A DNA stretch of 64,000 bases from DATCIH01 sp036507955. Its GTDB lineage: Bacteria; Bacillota; Clostridia; Clostridiales; Clostridiaceae. Positions 8,710-17,349 of this stretch are shown here, piece by piece; positions within the stretch are counted from its first letter, which is position 1; each line of letters opens with the position of its first letter. Under the pieces are notes generated by a model, which saw only the letters and a program-made list of their open reading frames with translations, was not told the DNA's origin and made no database searches. The position numbers were made by a program, and so were the translations under genes. The stretch lies in NCBI GenBank assembly GCA_036507955.1, contig DATCIH010000046.1, positions 1 through 64,000 on the forward strand. Direction: 5' to 3'.

Positions 8710-10344
8710 TTATTCTACTGAAATTATAAAATAGTATAAAGGTTGCTCTCCATTATAATATTGAATATCTATATCAGGATAATCAATCTGCAATTTTTTA
8801 ACAGTTACTTCTAAATTTTCAAGCAAAGCATCCTGCCCATAAAAGATTGTTATTAGTTCAGTAGTTTCTGTAATCATATCTTTTATTAAATTCTGACAGT
8901 TTATATATATATCTTTATTTACCTCAACTATTTTACCTTCAATTAAGCCTAAGATGTCGCCTTCTTCAATTACTTTATCTTCAATCTCTGTTTCTCTTAC
9001 AGCATAGGTTATAGCTGCAGATTTAACACTGCTTATAGCCTTTTCCATTAAATTTATGTTATCTTCCAAGGACGAATCCATATTAAAGGCAGTAACCGCA
9101 GATATACCTTGAGGAATAGTTTTTGTTTTTATAACCGTTATTTTTTTGTCAGATAGTTCTACAGCCTGGTTAGCCGCCATTATGATATTTTTATTATTAG
9201 GTAAGATAAATATATGCTCTGCATTTATCTTTTTAATACATTCTAAGATATCTTGAGTGCTAGGGTTCATTGTCTGCCCACCCTCAATAACATAATCAAC
9301 CCCAAGATCTCTGAATATATTTGAGATTCCATCTCCCATAGCTACTGAAACAAAAGCATATTTTTTAATCTCTTCATCTTCTATCTTTGGTTCTATTATT
9401 TCTTTTTGTTCTCCCTTTAGTTCTAAAAGATTTCTATGCTGTTCCCTCATATTATCAATTTTTACCTTTGATAATTCTCCTTGGGCAACCGCATAAGAAA
9501 GAATCTTTCCTGGGTCATTTGTATGTATATGAACTTTTATGATATCGTCAACTCCAACAACTATCATTGAATCACCAAGGGGTTCTAGCTGCAATTTTAA
9601 GCTTTCAGTATCAGGATTATTTGTCCTTATAAAAAATTCAGTACAATATCCAAATACAATATCTACATCTAGATTAGCTGCAGGACTATAAATTATTTTC
9701 TCGGTTATATCACTACTTAGTTTTGGGATTAAATTATTTGTTAAAGCTTCATACATACCCTTTAGCATGATTAATAGACCCATTCCGCCTGCATCAACTA
9801 CCTTAGCTTTCTTTAAAACTGGCAGCATTTCAGGAGTCTTATTGAGCATAATTTCGCTTTCATCGCAAATTTCCTTTAATAGTTCACATATACCTATCTT
9901 TTCACTTTTTAGTGCACTTTCCCCAGCCACTCTTACAATTGTAAGAATAGTTCCTTCTGTAGGCCTCATAACAGCCTTATAAGCTGCTTTTGTACCTTCT
10001 GCAAAGCTTAGGGCTAAAGCATTGTTATCAACCTCTATTGAGCCTTCAAAGCCTTTAGCAAGTCCTCTCAGTATCTGAGATAATATAACTCCGGAATTTC
10101 CACGTGCTCCCATAAGAGCACCTTTAGAAAGCTGCCTACCGATTTCATCTATGGACAAATTATCCATAGAACTAATGGAAGCTACGGCTGTTTTTAATGT
10201 CATAGACATATTAGTTCCAGTATCACCATCAGGAACAGGAAAAACGTTAAGGGCATTTACAAATTCCTTTTGTTCTTCTAACCTATTAGAAGCATTAATC
10301 ATCATATTTTTAAAATTTTGCCCATTTATCTTCAAGTAGTCCAT
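8710..10344 (-). CDS. DAK2-domain protein YloV, FakA-like fatty acid kinase catalytic subunit
   Basis: 544 residues: an N-terminal DhaL-type ATP-binding domain (about 1-200, with NVFPVPDGDTGTNM near 30 and GARGNSGVILSQ near 78), a linker, and a C-terminal YloV/FakA-type domain. Relatives phosphorylate fatty acids held by a DegV-family FakB partner, supplying acyl phosphate for phospholipid synthesis. No FakB gene is in the window. It starts 12 bp after the Asp23 gene on the same strand, the conserved yloU-yloV pair. Its ATG follows a run of six G. Confidence 0.9.
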   Translation of the reverse strand: MDYLKINGQNFKNMMINASNRLEEQKEFVNALNVFPVPDGDTGTNMSMTLKTAVASISSMDNLSIDEIGRQLSKGALMGARGNSGVILSQILRGLAKGFEGSIEVDNNALALSFAEGTKAAYKAVMRPTEGTILTIVRVAGESALKSEKIGICELLKEICDESEIMLNKTPEMLPVLKKAKVVDAGGMGLLIMLKGMYEALTNNLIPKLSSDITEKIIYSPAANLDVDIVFGYCTEFFIRTNNPDTESLKLQLEPLGDSMIVVGVDDIIKVHIHTNDPGKILSYAVAQGELSKVKIDNMREQHRNLLELKGEQKEIIEPKIEDEEIKKYAFVSVAMGDGISNIFRDLGVDYVIEGGQTMNPSTQDILECIKKINAEHIFILPNNKNIIMAANQAVELSDKKITVIKTKTIPQGISAVTAFNMDSSLEDNINLMEKAISSVKSAAITYAVRETEIEDKVIEEGDILGLIEGKIVEVNKDIYINCQNLIKDMITETTELITIFYGQDALLENLEVTVKKLQIDYPDIDIQYYNGEQPLYYFIISVE

Positions 10345-10356
10345 CTATGTACCCCC

Positions 10357-10707
10357 CTAGACTCTTATGCCTTGAACATTTACAGTAATACTTATAACCT
10401 TTAAGCCTGTGTAAACTTCAACATTATATTTTATTTTTTGAATTATATTAGTAGCAATTACGGAAATTTTTGTGCCATATTCTACTATAATATATAATTC
10501 TATGGTTAATTCATTGCTTTTAGAATGTATTTTTACCCCTCGGCTTAAATTTTCTCCTCTTAATAATTCCCATAAGCCGTCAGTAGCATTTTTTGATGCC
10601 ATTCCAACCACACCATAACATTCCATTGTAGAAAGACCAACTATATTAGCTAAAACATATTCTGAATAACTAATATATCCTTTTTCATTTACTATATTAC
10701 CTATCAT
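10357..10707 (-). CDS. Asp23/Gls24 family envelope stress protein
   Basis: 116 residues with the family core: an ISYSEYVLANIVGLSTMECYG segment near the N-terminus, then alternating hydrophobic strands and YNVEVYTGLKV near the C-terminus. Equivalent to YloU of Bacillus, encoded immediately upstream of YloV; Asp23 proteins associate with the membrane in staphylococci. GGAGGG precedes the ATG. It is divergent from rpmB. Confidence 0.88.
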   Translation of the reverse strand: MIGNIVNEKGYISYSEYVLANIVGLSTMECYGVVGMASKNATDGLWELLRGENLSRGVKIHSKSNELTIELYIIVEYGTKISVIATNIIQKIKYNVEVYTGLKVISITVNVQGIRV

Positions 10708-10814
10708 AGTAACCCTCCTTAAAAAGACATCATAGGAATATTCTATATTAAATAATTGATTTATTCAAGTATAATAAATATTTTAGATAGACATATGTTT
10801 ATTATATAATATAC

Positions 10815-10844
10815 TTGCTAATATATTAATATATATGGTAAAAT
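10815..10844 (+). promoter_or_regulatory. predicted rpmB promoter
   Basis: TTGCTA (10815-10820) and TAAAAT (10839-10844) are spaced by 18 bp, about 50 bp upstream of the rpmB ATG. The rest of the 187-bp divergent region is AT-rich without a recognisable operator. Confidence 0.5.
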
Positions 10845-10894
10845 AAAAAAGGTTATTTTGAAGTTAATCTTCATTGCTATAAGGAGGTGTTTTT

Positions 10895-11086
10895 ATGTCT
10901 AGAAAATGTGAAGTTTGTAATAAAGGTGTAATTTTTGGTGTTCAGTATAGTCATTCACATCGTCAATCAAAGAGAACTTGGGCTCCAAATATTAAAAAAG
11001 TTAAGGCCGTTGTAAATGGAACACCTAAAACATTACGAGTTTGTACAAGATGTCTTCGTTCAGGTAAAGTTTTAAGAGCGAGCTAA
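10895..11086 (+). CDS. rpmB: 50S ribosomal protein L28, zinc-binding form
   Basis: 63-residue basic ribosomal protein beginning SRKCEVCNKG. It carries both cysteine pairs of the zinc ribbon (CEVC near residue 5 and CTRC near 53), so this is the zinc-requiring C+ paralog. The ribosome site AAGGAGGTG is near-ideal. It is the only plus-strand gene in the surrounding block and is closed by a strong symmetrical terminator at 11127-11168. Confidence 0.97.
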   Translation: MSRKCEVCNKGVIFGVQYSHSHRQSKRTWAPNIKKVKAVVNGTPKTLRVCTRCLRSGKVLRAS

Positions 11087-11126
11087 TTAGTAAATTAGCT
11101 ACAAGGAAATTAGGATAATTTATCTT

Positions 11127-11168
11127 AAATAAAATTAGAAGCAATATATATTGCTTCTAATTTTATTT
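11127..11168. terminator. bidirectional terminator between rpmB and spoVM
   Basis: A perfect 20-bp inverted repeat around a TA centre, with A-rich 5' and T-rich 3' flanks on both strands. It can end rpmB from the left and the spoVM transcript from the right. Confidence 0.88.
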
Positions 11169-11206
11169 AAAGTACCTTTTTAATATAGAAATATAAATAT
11201 TTATCT

Positions 11207-11275
11207 TCAGTGCTTTTTAAAAAGTCTTACAAATACAGCTAAGAATCTAGGAAGCTTAATTGCAAAAATCTTCAT
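11207..11275 (-). CDS. spoVM: stage V sporulation micropeptide SpoVM
   Basis: A 22-codon ORF preceded by GGAGG five bases before the ATG. The peptide reads MKIFAIKLPRF followed by LAVFVRLFKKH: a short amphipathic helix with the K-L-P-R/K-F-L core of SpoVM. In Bacillus the peptide senses the convex forespore membrane and anchors SpoIVA to start coat assembly. Its position next to rpmB and near thiN, rpe and rsgA matches the Bacillus gene order, and spoIVA is present at 25.8-27.3 kb. It is slightly shorter than the 26-residue Bacillus form. Confidence 0.85.
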   Translation of the reverse strand: MKIFAIKLPRFLAVFVRLFKKH

Positions 11276-11291
11276 ATTAACCTCCAAAATA

Positions 11292-11456
11292 TTAATGATT
11301 GTTCTCCATGATATACCAACCTAAAAATATAAGCATTCCACCCACAGTTATTATCCAACCCCAGATAGGGATAACAACTGTAATTATAACGCCTATGCCA
11401 ACAGACGAGATTATCAATCCAGCATTTATCTTTTTGAATTTCTTTTTTTTAGACAT
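11292..11456 (-). CDS. small two-helix membrane protein, unknown function
   Basis: 54 residues starting SKKKKFKKINAG after Met, with two hydrophobic segments (about residues 13-30 and 33-48) joined by an IWGW turn. An upstream in-frame extension exists, but the GGGGA ribosome site sits correctly before the ATG at 11456. It lies 16 bp upstream of spoVM and 61 bp downstream of thiN, so it may be cotranscribed with spoVM. I recognise no family. Confidence 0.6.
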   Translation of the reverse strand: MSKKKKFKKINAGLIISSVGIGVIITVVIPIWGWIITVGGMLIFLGWYIMENNH

Positions 11457-11517
11457 TATTATTATCCCCAACGAATATTCTATTTCTATTATATGATAAG
11501 AACTTAAAATGTTACCA

Positions 11518-12153
11518 CTAATCTGAACAAAACAATATAAGTAGTAGTCCTTTTTCAAAGTTTATTTTTACTTTCTTGTCTATAAAGGTATTGGATAAGG
11601 TTATTGTACTTCCTAGCTTTAAATTATATTTGTTAAGTATATATTCACATCCACTTAAAGTTAATCCTGTCACTTCTTCTCCATAAGGTATAAGAGAAAA
11701 TAAGTCTCCTGGTTCTCCAAATATTTCAGTAGATTTATTGACTGCAATTATTTTGTTTTTATTATCAATTATAAAAGCCTTAAGCCCAGAATTTAAGCAA
11801 GATAATAAAAGACTAATGTTCCCTAAAGTGTGATCAAGTCTATTCCCAGTAGCACCAAGAAAAACAATTTCCTTCGCTCCTAATTCTTTAGCAGTTTCTA
11901 AGGCGAGCTCAGTATCAGTGAAATCCTTATTAACAGGATGTTTTATAAGAGCGCAGCCTTTTTTTTCATAATAGCTTAATATATCCTCCCTTATGGAATC
12001 AAAATCTCCAATTAAAATATCTGGAATAATTCCATATTTATATAAACAATTTGCCCCTCCATCTGCGCATATAAGTAAGGATGAATTAACTAATTCATCC
12101 TTGAGCATTGATTCTAAAGGGGGTTCTCCATTAGAAATTATTATAACCTTCAT
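11518..12153 (-). CDS. thiN: thiamine pyrophosphokinase
   Basis: 211 residues; transfers pyrophosphate from ATP to thiamine to make TPP. Family landmarks are LLICADGGANCLYKYG near residue 27, PDILIGDFDSI near 46, HPVNKDFTDTELAL near 72 and LGATGNRLDHTLGN near 97. Its start overlaps the rpe 3' end by 23 bp. It is the last housekeeping gene of the priA-to-thiN run. Confidence 0.95.
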   Translation of the reverse strand: MKVIIISNGEPPLESMLKDELVNSSLLICADGGANCLYKYGIIPDILIGDFDSIREDILSYYEKKGCALIKHPVNKDFTDTELALETAKELGAKEIVFLGATGNRLDHTLGNISLLLSCLNSGLKAFIIDNKNKIIAVNKSTEIFGEPGDLFSLIPYGEEVTGLTLSGCEYILNKYNLKLGSTITLSNTFIDKKVKINFEKGLLLILFCSD

Positions 12154-12805
12154 TTTTAAGTACCTCTTTAAGTTTATTTAAGTTTCCATTAATATTGCGA
12201 TTCTTAAATATTGAAGATCCAGCAACAATTACATTTGCGCCACTTTGGACTATGCTTATAATGTTGGTTTCATCTATTCCACCATCTACCTCAATGAGCA
12301 AAGCCTTATTTTCTTTTTCTGCAATAAGTCTTGCCTCTTTAATCTTATCATGGGAATAATCAATAAGACTTTGGCCACCAAAGCCTGGATTTACAGTCAT
12401 AATTAAAACCATATCTAAGCTTGATGCAAGATATTTTAAGGGAGTTAAGGGAGTACCTGGATTAAAAGCTAAAGAAGCCTTTATACCTTTACTTTTTATA
12501 TACCTAATAGTTCTATCAACGTGTTTATCTGCTTCTACATGTATTGTTAGAATATCTGCTCCCGCAAAAATATAATCATCGATATACCTAGATGGCTCAC
12601 TTATCATTAAATGTACATCTAAAGGAAGGTTTGTAATCTTCTTAATACTACTGATTATCGGAGCTCCAAAAGTTAGATTTGGAACAAAGCAGCCATCCAT
12701 AACATCGATATGTAGCATATCAACGCCAGTTTCTTCTATAAGCTTAATATCTTCTCCTAGCGTTGCAAAATTAGCACTTAAAATTGACGGCGATAATAAA
12801 ATCAT
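12131..12805 (-). CDS. rpe: ribulose-phosphate 3-epimerase
   Basis: Pentose phosphate enzyme interconverting ribulose-5-P and xylulose-5-P. The 224-residue TIM barrel shows LSPSILSANFA at the N-terminus, the metal-binding HIDVMDGCFVPN near residue 32, MTVNPGFGGQ near 136 and EVDGGI near 172. It overlaps rsgA by four bases and is preceded by GGAGGT inside rsgA, so it is translationally coupled. Confidence 0.97.
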   Translation of the reverse strand: MILLSPSILSANFATLGEDIKLIEETGVDMLHIDVMDGCFVPNLTFGAPIISSIKKITNLPLDVHLMISEPSRYIDDYIFAGADILTIHVEADKHVDRTIRYIKSKGIKASLAFNPGTPLTPLKYLASSLDMVLIMTVNPGFGGQSLIDYSHDKIKEARLIAEKENKALLIEVDGGIDETNIISIVQSGANVIVAGSSIFKNRNINGNLNKLKEVLKNEGYNNF

Positions 12806-13680
12806 TTTTTCTTTTTACCTCCATAAGTAGGTTTATTTAAACTTTCTACAGTTTTTACATAAAAATCGTATCTGTATTTGGATATTTTTTCTAGTTCCAC
12901 TGCTTCTTTTACAGCACAACTAGGTTCTTTTAAATGCATACAGCTCTTAAATCTACAATTATCTTTGTAGACTTCAAACTCTGGGAATAAATTCTGAACC
13001 TCTTCTTTTATAAAAAAGTCTAATTCTAAGGAAGAAAAACCAGGAGTGTCTATAATGTAGCCCTTATCAACTTTAATAAGCTCACTATGCCTTGTGGTAT
13101 GCTTACCTCTGTTATTTTTGCCGCTGATTTCTCCTGTAAACATTTTTTCTTCACCAGCTAAGGTATTAAGTAGAGTAGACTTACCAACTCCAGAGGGTCC
13201 ACAAAAAACTGTGATGTTATCTGATAGTATTCCCTTTAAATCATCAATACCAATGCCTTCCTTACTGTTTATAAAATGAATATTGTAAGAAGTGCCAATA
13301 AAATAATCCTCGAAAGCTTTCTTGTCATCTTCATTTAACAAATCCATTTTATTTATGCATATATAAATTTTTAATCCGTTATATTCCGATAGGAGAAGAA
13401 ATTTATTTATTAATTCATAATTTAAATCAGGATTTTTAATGGTAAAGATAACGAAGGCTTGAGTAACATTGGCAACACTAGGTCTTAATAATTCATTAGA
13501 CCTAGTGTAGATTTTTTCCATTATTCCCTTGTCCTTATCCGTAGTTATTTCAACTTTATCACCAACAAGGGGTGAGATTTCATCAAATCTAAATCTTCCA
13601 ATAGCCTTACATTCATATACTATATCGCCGCATTGAACATAATAAAAGCCGCCGATACCTTTAATAATTACTCCTTGCAT
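12802..13680 (-). CDS. rsgA: ribosome small subunit-dependent GTPase A
   Basis: 292-residue circularly permuted GTPase that checks late 30S maturation. It has an N-terminal OB fold, NKMD (G4) near residue 115, GPSGVGKSTLLN (G1) near 161 after the G4 motif as expected for the permutation, DTPGF (G3) near 211, and a C-terminal zinc site built from CRFKSCMH and a later Cys. It follows prkC by 26 bp. The prpC-prkC-rsgA-rpe-thiN order is the same as in Bacillus. Confidence 0.96.
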   Translation of the reverse strand: MQGVIIKGIGGFYYVQCGDIVYECKAIGRFRFDEISPLVGDKVEITTDKDKGIMEKIYTRSNELLRPSVANVTQAFVIFTIKNPDLNYELINKFLLLSEYNGLKIYICINKMDLLNEDDKKAFEDYFIGTSYNIHFINSKEGIGIDDLKGILSDNITVFCGPSGVGKSTLLNTLAGEEKMFTGEISGKNNRGKHTTRHSELIKVDKGYIIDTPGFSSLELDFFIKEEVQNLFPEFEVYKDNCRFKSCMHLKEPSCAVKEAVELEKISKYRYDFYVKTVESLNKPTYGGKKKK

Positions 13681-13706
13681 TTCTCCTCCTAAGTTAAGTG
13701 CTAAGT

Positions 13707-15575
13707 CTAAGCACTAGGTATAGTTATTGTTATAGTTTTATCAGTGCCTAAAGCTGTTCCTGCTGCTGGACTTTGCTTGAAATTTTCTTTATCTATAGGT
13801 GTTTTAGAATCTAAATTAACTTGTGCTGCACCAAATACATATTTTACTAAGATTTCGTCAGGTAGAGATGCTCGCAGGCTACCTACTGTGGCATAATCGG
13901 TTATATTTGGCGTTAAATAAACATTATAAGATACCTCCACTGTTGAACCCTCAATTACTTTAAGGGTACCTGCAATAGGGTTTTGAGCTACTACTTTTCC
14001 TACTTTAGTAAGATCCGTTACCATGATTGGTCTCAAATTACCAATCTTTAATTTATTATTTATTAATATCTGATTTACTTCACCAATATTCATGTCAGTT
14101 AAATCGGGAACTTTAGCATATTTAACTTCGGGTCCTTTACTTACAACCAAATTTATTACAGTATCCTTAGTTGCAACTGTATCTGGGTCTGGTGATTGAC
14201 GCATAACCACGCCGCTAGGTACATCCTCACTAAACTCTGGAGTTACAGTACCTAAGGTTAAGCCTGCATTTGTAATCATTGTTTTTGCTTGTTCAATATC
14301 AATGTTAAGATAGCTAAAAACCGTAGTTTCCCTGCCACCAGAGCTAATTACAACTCGGACCTCAGAATCTTTTAAAGTTTTCACATCTTTTTTAGGGCTT
14401 TGACTTATTATAGTCCCAACTAGTGCATCGCTTTTTTCCTCACCAGCGACTAGCAATTTAAGATTCTTGCCAGTAACTATTGTAGTTGCCTCGGCCTCAG
14501 TCTTTCCTACTATATCAGGTACTAATATTTCCTTGGAGGTCCCAACAGAGCTACAGGCTTTCGCACCTAAGATCCCAATCAAAACAAGAAAAATAAACCC
14601 TATCACTGAAAGACTTATAAGCTTAACTTTTTTTGGCATAGTTTTTTTAACTACTTTAGGGCTTATTTCATCAAGCTTTTTTAATTGGGCCGCTGTAATT
14701 GGATCCATTATTGTTGTATGCTCGCTGGTTAAAGAGTTAAGCAAAATTATTGTTTCTGGATTATCTTTTATCATTTCTAAATCAAGTCTTAGGTCCTTTA
14801 CTGATTGATATCTTTTAAAAGTTTCCTTTTCAGTAGCTTTCATAATTAGATTATTTAAACTAAGTGGCATATATTTATTTAATTCAATAGGTGGGGTTAT
14901 CGGATCTTGAATATGTTTAAGAGCAACGGTAACAGTTGTTTCTGCATCAAAAGGAACTTTACCAGTAATCATTTCAAATAAAACTATACCAAAGGAATAT
15001 ATATCAGTTCTGTAGTCAACAATAGCTCCTTTAGCTTGCTCTGGAGATATATAATGAGCAGATCCCATTACCTTATTGGTATTAGTAAGGGTGGACGAAT
15101 TGGCTGCCTTTGCTATACCAAAATCAGTTACTTTTATTATTCCCTCCTCAGTGAGTAAGATATTATGAGGTTTAATGTCCCTATGTACTATATTATTTTT
15201 ATGAGCACATTCAAGAGCTTTGCAGATCTGGATAGCTATATTTATAACTCTTGTATATTCTAAACGACCACTTTCAATTATTACTTGTTTTAAGGTTTTA
15301 CCCTGTATATACTCCATTACGATATAATTTATACTATCTTGAGAGCCTACATCGTAAATATTTACAATATTGTTTTGTGAAAGACTAGCAACAGCTAAGG
15401 CTTCACTTTTAAATCTATCAACAAAATCCTTATCTTTAGAAAATTCGTCCTTTAATATTTTCACAGACACAAATCTATTTAAAAGGTTACATCTGGCTTT
15501 ATATACAATAGCCATTCCACCTTCGCCTATCTTTTCCAATAATTCATATCTATTTCCTAGTATAGTTCCTATCAT
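13707..15575 (-). CDS. prkC: PASTA-domain serine/threonine protein kinase
   Basis: 622 residues. The N-terminal Hanks kinase (about 10-270) has GEGGMAIVYKA, HRDIKPHN and DFGIAK intact. One membrane helix lies near 320-342, and the extracellular part carries three clear PASTA repeats plus a fourth weaker one up to the C-terminus. Such kinases sense muropeptides, and in Bacillus PrkC triggers spore germination. It overlaps prpC, its cognate phosphatase, by four bases. Confidence 0.96.
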   Translation of the reverse strand: MIGTILGNRYELLEKIGEGGMAIVYKARCNLLNRFVSVKILKDEFSKDKDFVDRFKSEALAVASLSQNNIVNIYDVGSQDSINYIVMEYIQGKTLKQVIIESGRLEYTRVINIAIQICKALECAHKNNIVHRDIKPHNILLTEEGIIKVTDFGIAKAANSSTLTNTNKVMGSAHYISPEQAKGAIVDYRTDIYSFGIVLFEMITGKVPFDAETTVTVALKHIQDPITPPIELNKYMPLSLNNLIMKATEKETFKRYQSVKDLRLDLEMIKDNPETIILLNSLTSEHTTIMDPITAAQLKKLDEISPKVVKKTMPKKVKLISLSVIGFIFLVLIGILGAKACSSVGTSKEILVPDIVGKTEAEATTIVTGKNLKLLVAGEEKSDALVGTIISQSPKKDVKTLKDSEVRVVISSGGRETTVFSYLNIDIEQAKTMITNAGLTLGTVTPEFSEDVPSGVVMRQSPDPDTVATKDTVINLVVSKGPEVKYAKVPDLTDMNIGEVNQILINNKLKIGNLRPIMVTDLTKVGKVVAQNPIAGTLKVIEGSTVEVSYNVYLTPNITDYATVGSLRASLPDEILVKYVFGAAQVNLDSKTPIDKENFKQSPAAGTALGTDKTITITIPSA

Positions 15576-16291
15576 TGTTTCCCATCTCCTTCAAAAACTA
15601 TAACAGATATATTGTCTCTGCCACCCTTTATTTTACTTTCCTCTATTAGTTTTAAGCTTCCGCTTTGGTTATCAGACTTACTTATAATTTCATAAATTTC
15701 ACTATCTGTTAATTCATTGGTCAACCCATCTGTACATAACAAAACTTTTGAAATCTCCTTTAAGTCAAGAGAAAAAGTATCTATAATAATTGTTTCATTG
15801 GTACCTAAAGCACGAGTTATAATATTTTTATTAGGATGATTTTGTGCTTCATCTTCTGTTATAGTACCATTGTCTACAAGTTCTTGTACCAAGGAGTGAT
15901 CCTTAGTGATTTTAACTAAGGCTTCATCTTTAATTGCAAAACAGGAACTATCACCTACATTTGCGACTAATAGATTTTTATCAAATATTAAGCAAGCAGT
16001 AATGGTAGTGCCCATGCTTTTATACTCAATATTGGTATTTGAGAGTTTATAGATTTTTTCATTTGAATATTTAATAGCCTTAACAAGTAATTCTTTAGGT
16101 TCGTATATATTATAATTGGTTTTCACATACTCCATTGTATACTCTACAGCAAGTTTACTAGCCACTTCACCAGCATTATATCCTCCCATGCCATCTGCAA
16201 TTATGTATAAATTGATTGGACCTTCTATAAACCCTATATAATCCTCATTAATTTCCCTTACATTTCCTTTATCCGAGAAACTACCTACCAT
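15572..16291 (-). CDS. prpC: PP2C-family serine/threonine phosphatase
   Basis: Metal-dependent phosphatase reversing PrkC phosphorylation. The PPM core is visible: VREINEDY near the N-terminus, IADGMGGYNAGEVAS near residue 32, VGDSSCFAI near 111, LCTDGLT near 183 and GGRDNISVI near the end. An upstream TTG would give four more residues but overlaps rlmN by 10 bp. The ATG at 16291 starts two bases after the rlmN stop and fits family N-termini, so I chose it (239 residues). Confidence 0.95.
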   Translation of the reverse strand: MVGSFSDKGNVREINEDYIGFIEGPINLYIIADGMGGYNAGEVASKLAVEYTMEYVKTNYNIYEPKELLVKAIKYSNEKIYKLSNTNIEYKSMGTTITACLIFDKNLLVANVGDSSCFAIKDEALVKITKDHSLVQELVDNGTITEDEAQNHPNKNIITRALGTNETIIIDTFSLDLKEISKVLLCTDGLTNELTDSEIYEIISKSDNQSGSLKLIEESKIKGGRDNISVIVFEGDGKQ

Positions 16292-16293
16292 TT

Positions 16294-17340
16294 TTACACC
16301 CAACTCCCATCTTTATGTGCTTTTAAATAACTATTTCTTAACTGGCCACAAGCCGCGTTTATGTCTGTTCCTAATTCTCTCCTTATTGTAACTTCAAAGC
16401 CTCGTTTTGTAAGCATTAGAGAAAAATTAGAAATACTTTCTTTTTTAGACTTATCATATAGATTTTCGCTTATTTGATTTATAGGTATTAAATTTATATG
16501 GCAATTAAGGCCCTCTAATAGGTTTGCTAAATTTTCCGCGTTTTCCCTCTTGTCATTTACATCTCTTATAAGACCATATTCAAAGGTGATTCGCCTTTTA
16601 GTTCGTCCTAAATAATATTTACAGGCCATTATTAAATCATCAATATTATACTTTGAAGCAATAGGCATAATACTGGCTCTGGTTAAATCATCCGTGGCAT
16701 GAAGGGATATAGCTAAGGTTATCTGAAGGTTAAAATCAGCTAATTTATAAATGTTAGGGACTATGCCACAGGTGGATAACGTTATATGCCTTTGACCAAT
16801 ATTTAAGCCATAGTTAGCTGAAATAGTTTTAATAAAGCTAACTACATTATCAAAATTATCTAAGGGTTCACCACTTCCCATAAGGACTACATGAGTTATT
16901 TTAGCATTAATGATTTTTTGACTTACAAGTATTTGTGATAAAATTTCCCCTGAGGTTAAATTCCTTACCATACCATTCTTTGTAGATGCACAAAATTTAC
17001 AACCCATCCTGCATCCAAACTGGGTAGATACACATATAGAATATCCATAGGAATATTTCATAATAACATCTTCTATAATATTTCCATCAGAGTACCTGAT
17101 TAGATTTTTTATAGTGTCTGATTCTTTAGAGAAAAAACTTTCTAATACTTCTGGTATATCCACCGTAAAACTTTCTTTTAACTTATCTCTTAACCCAAGT
17201 GGCAAGGTATCCATTTCATCAATATTATAAACTTCTCTATAAATAAGATCAAAAACCTGATTAGCTCTAAAGGCAGGCTGACCTGCATCCTTCATCCAAA
17301 CTCTAAGCTCTTCCACGTTAAAATCTAATATGTTTCTCAT
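16294..17340 (-). CDS. rlmN: dual-specificity 23S rRNA/tRNA adenine C2-methyltransferase
   Basis: Radical SAM enzyme methylating C2 of A2503 in 23S rRNA and A37 in some tRNAs. The 348-residue protein carries the 4Fe-4S motif CRMGCKFC near residue 108, the GSGEPLDN loop, and the two mechanism cysteines expected for the family (one in the late AACGQL motif). The AGGTGA ribosome site is positioned for ATG 17340 rather than the upstream GTG at 17349. It follows rsmB almost directly. Confidence 0.96.
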   Translation of the reverse strand: MRNILDFNVEELRVWMKDAGQPAFRANQVFDLIYREVYNIDEMDTLPLGLRDKLKESFTVDIPEVLESFFSKESDTIKNLIRYSDGNIIEDVIMKYSYGYSICVSTQFGCRMGCKFCASTKNGMVRNLTSGEILSQILVSQKIINAKITHVVLMGSGEPLDNFDNVVSFIKTISANYGLNIGQRHITLSTCGIVPNIYKLADFNLQITLAISLHATDDLTRASIMPIASKYNIDDLIMACKYYLGRTKRRITFEYGLIRDVNDKRENAENLANLLEGLNCHINLIPINQISENLYDKSKKESISNFSLMLTKRGFEVTIRRELGTDINAACGQLRNSYLKAHKDGSWV

Positions 17341-17349
17341 ACGTATCAC

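Noticed and set aside
14467..14808. 113-codon ORF on the plus strand inside prkC
   Set aside because: Antisense to the transmembrane and PASTA coding part of prkC, without a ribosome site or family resemblance.
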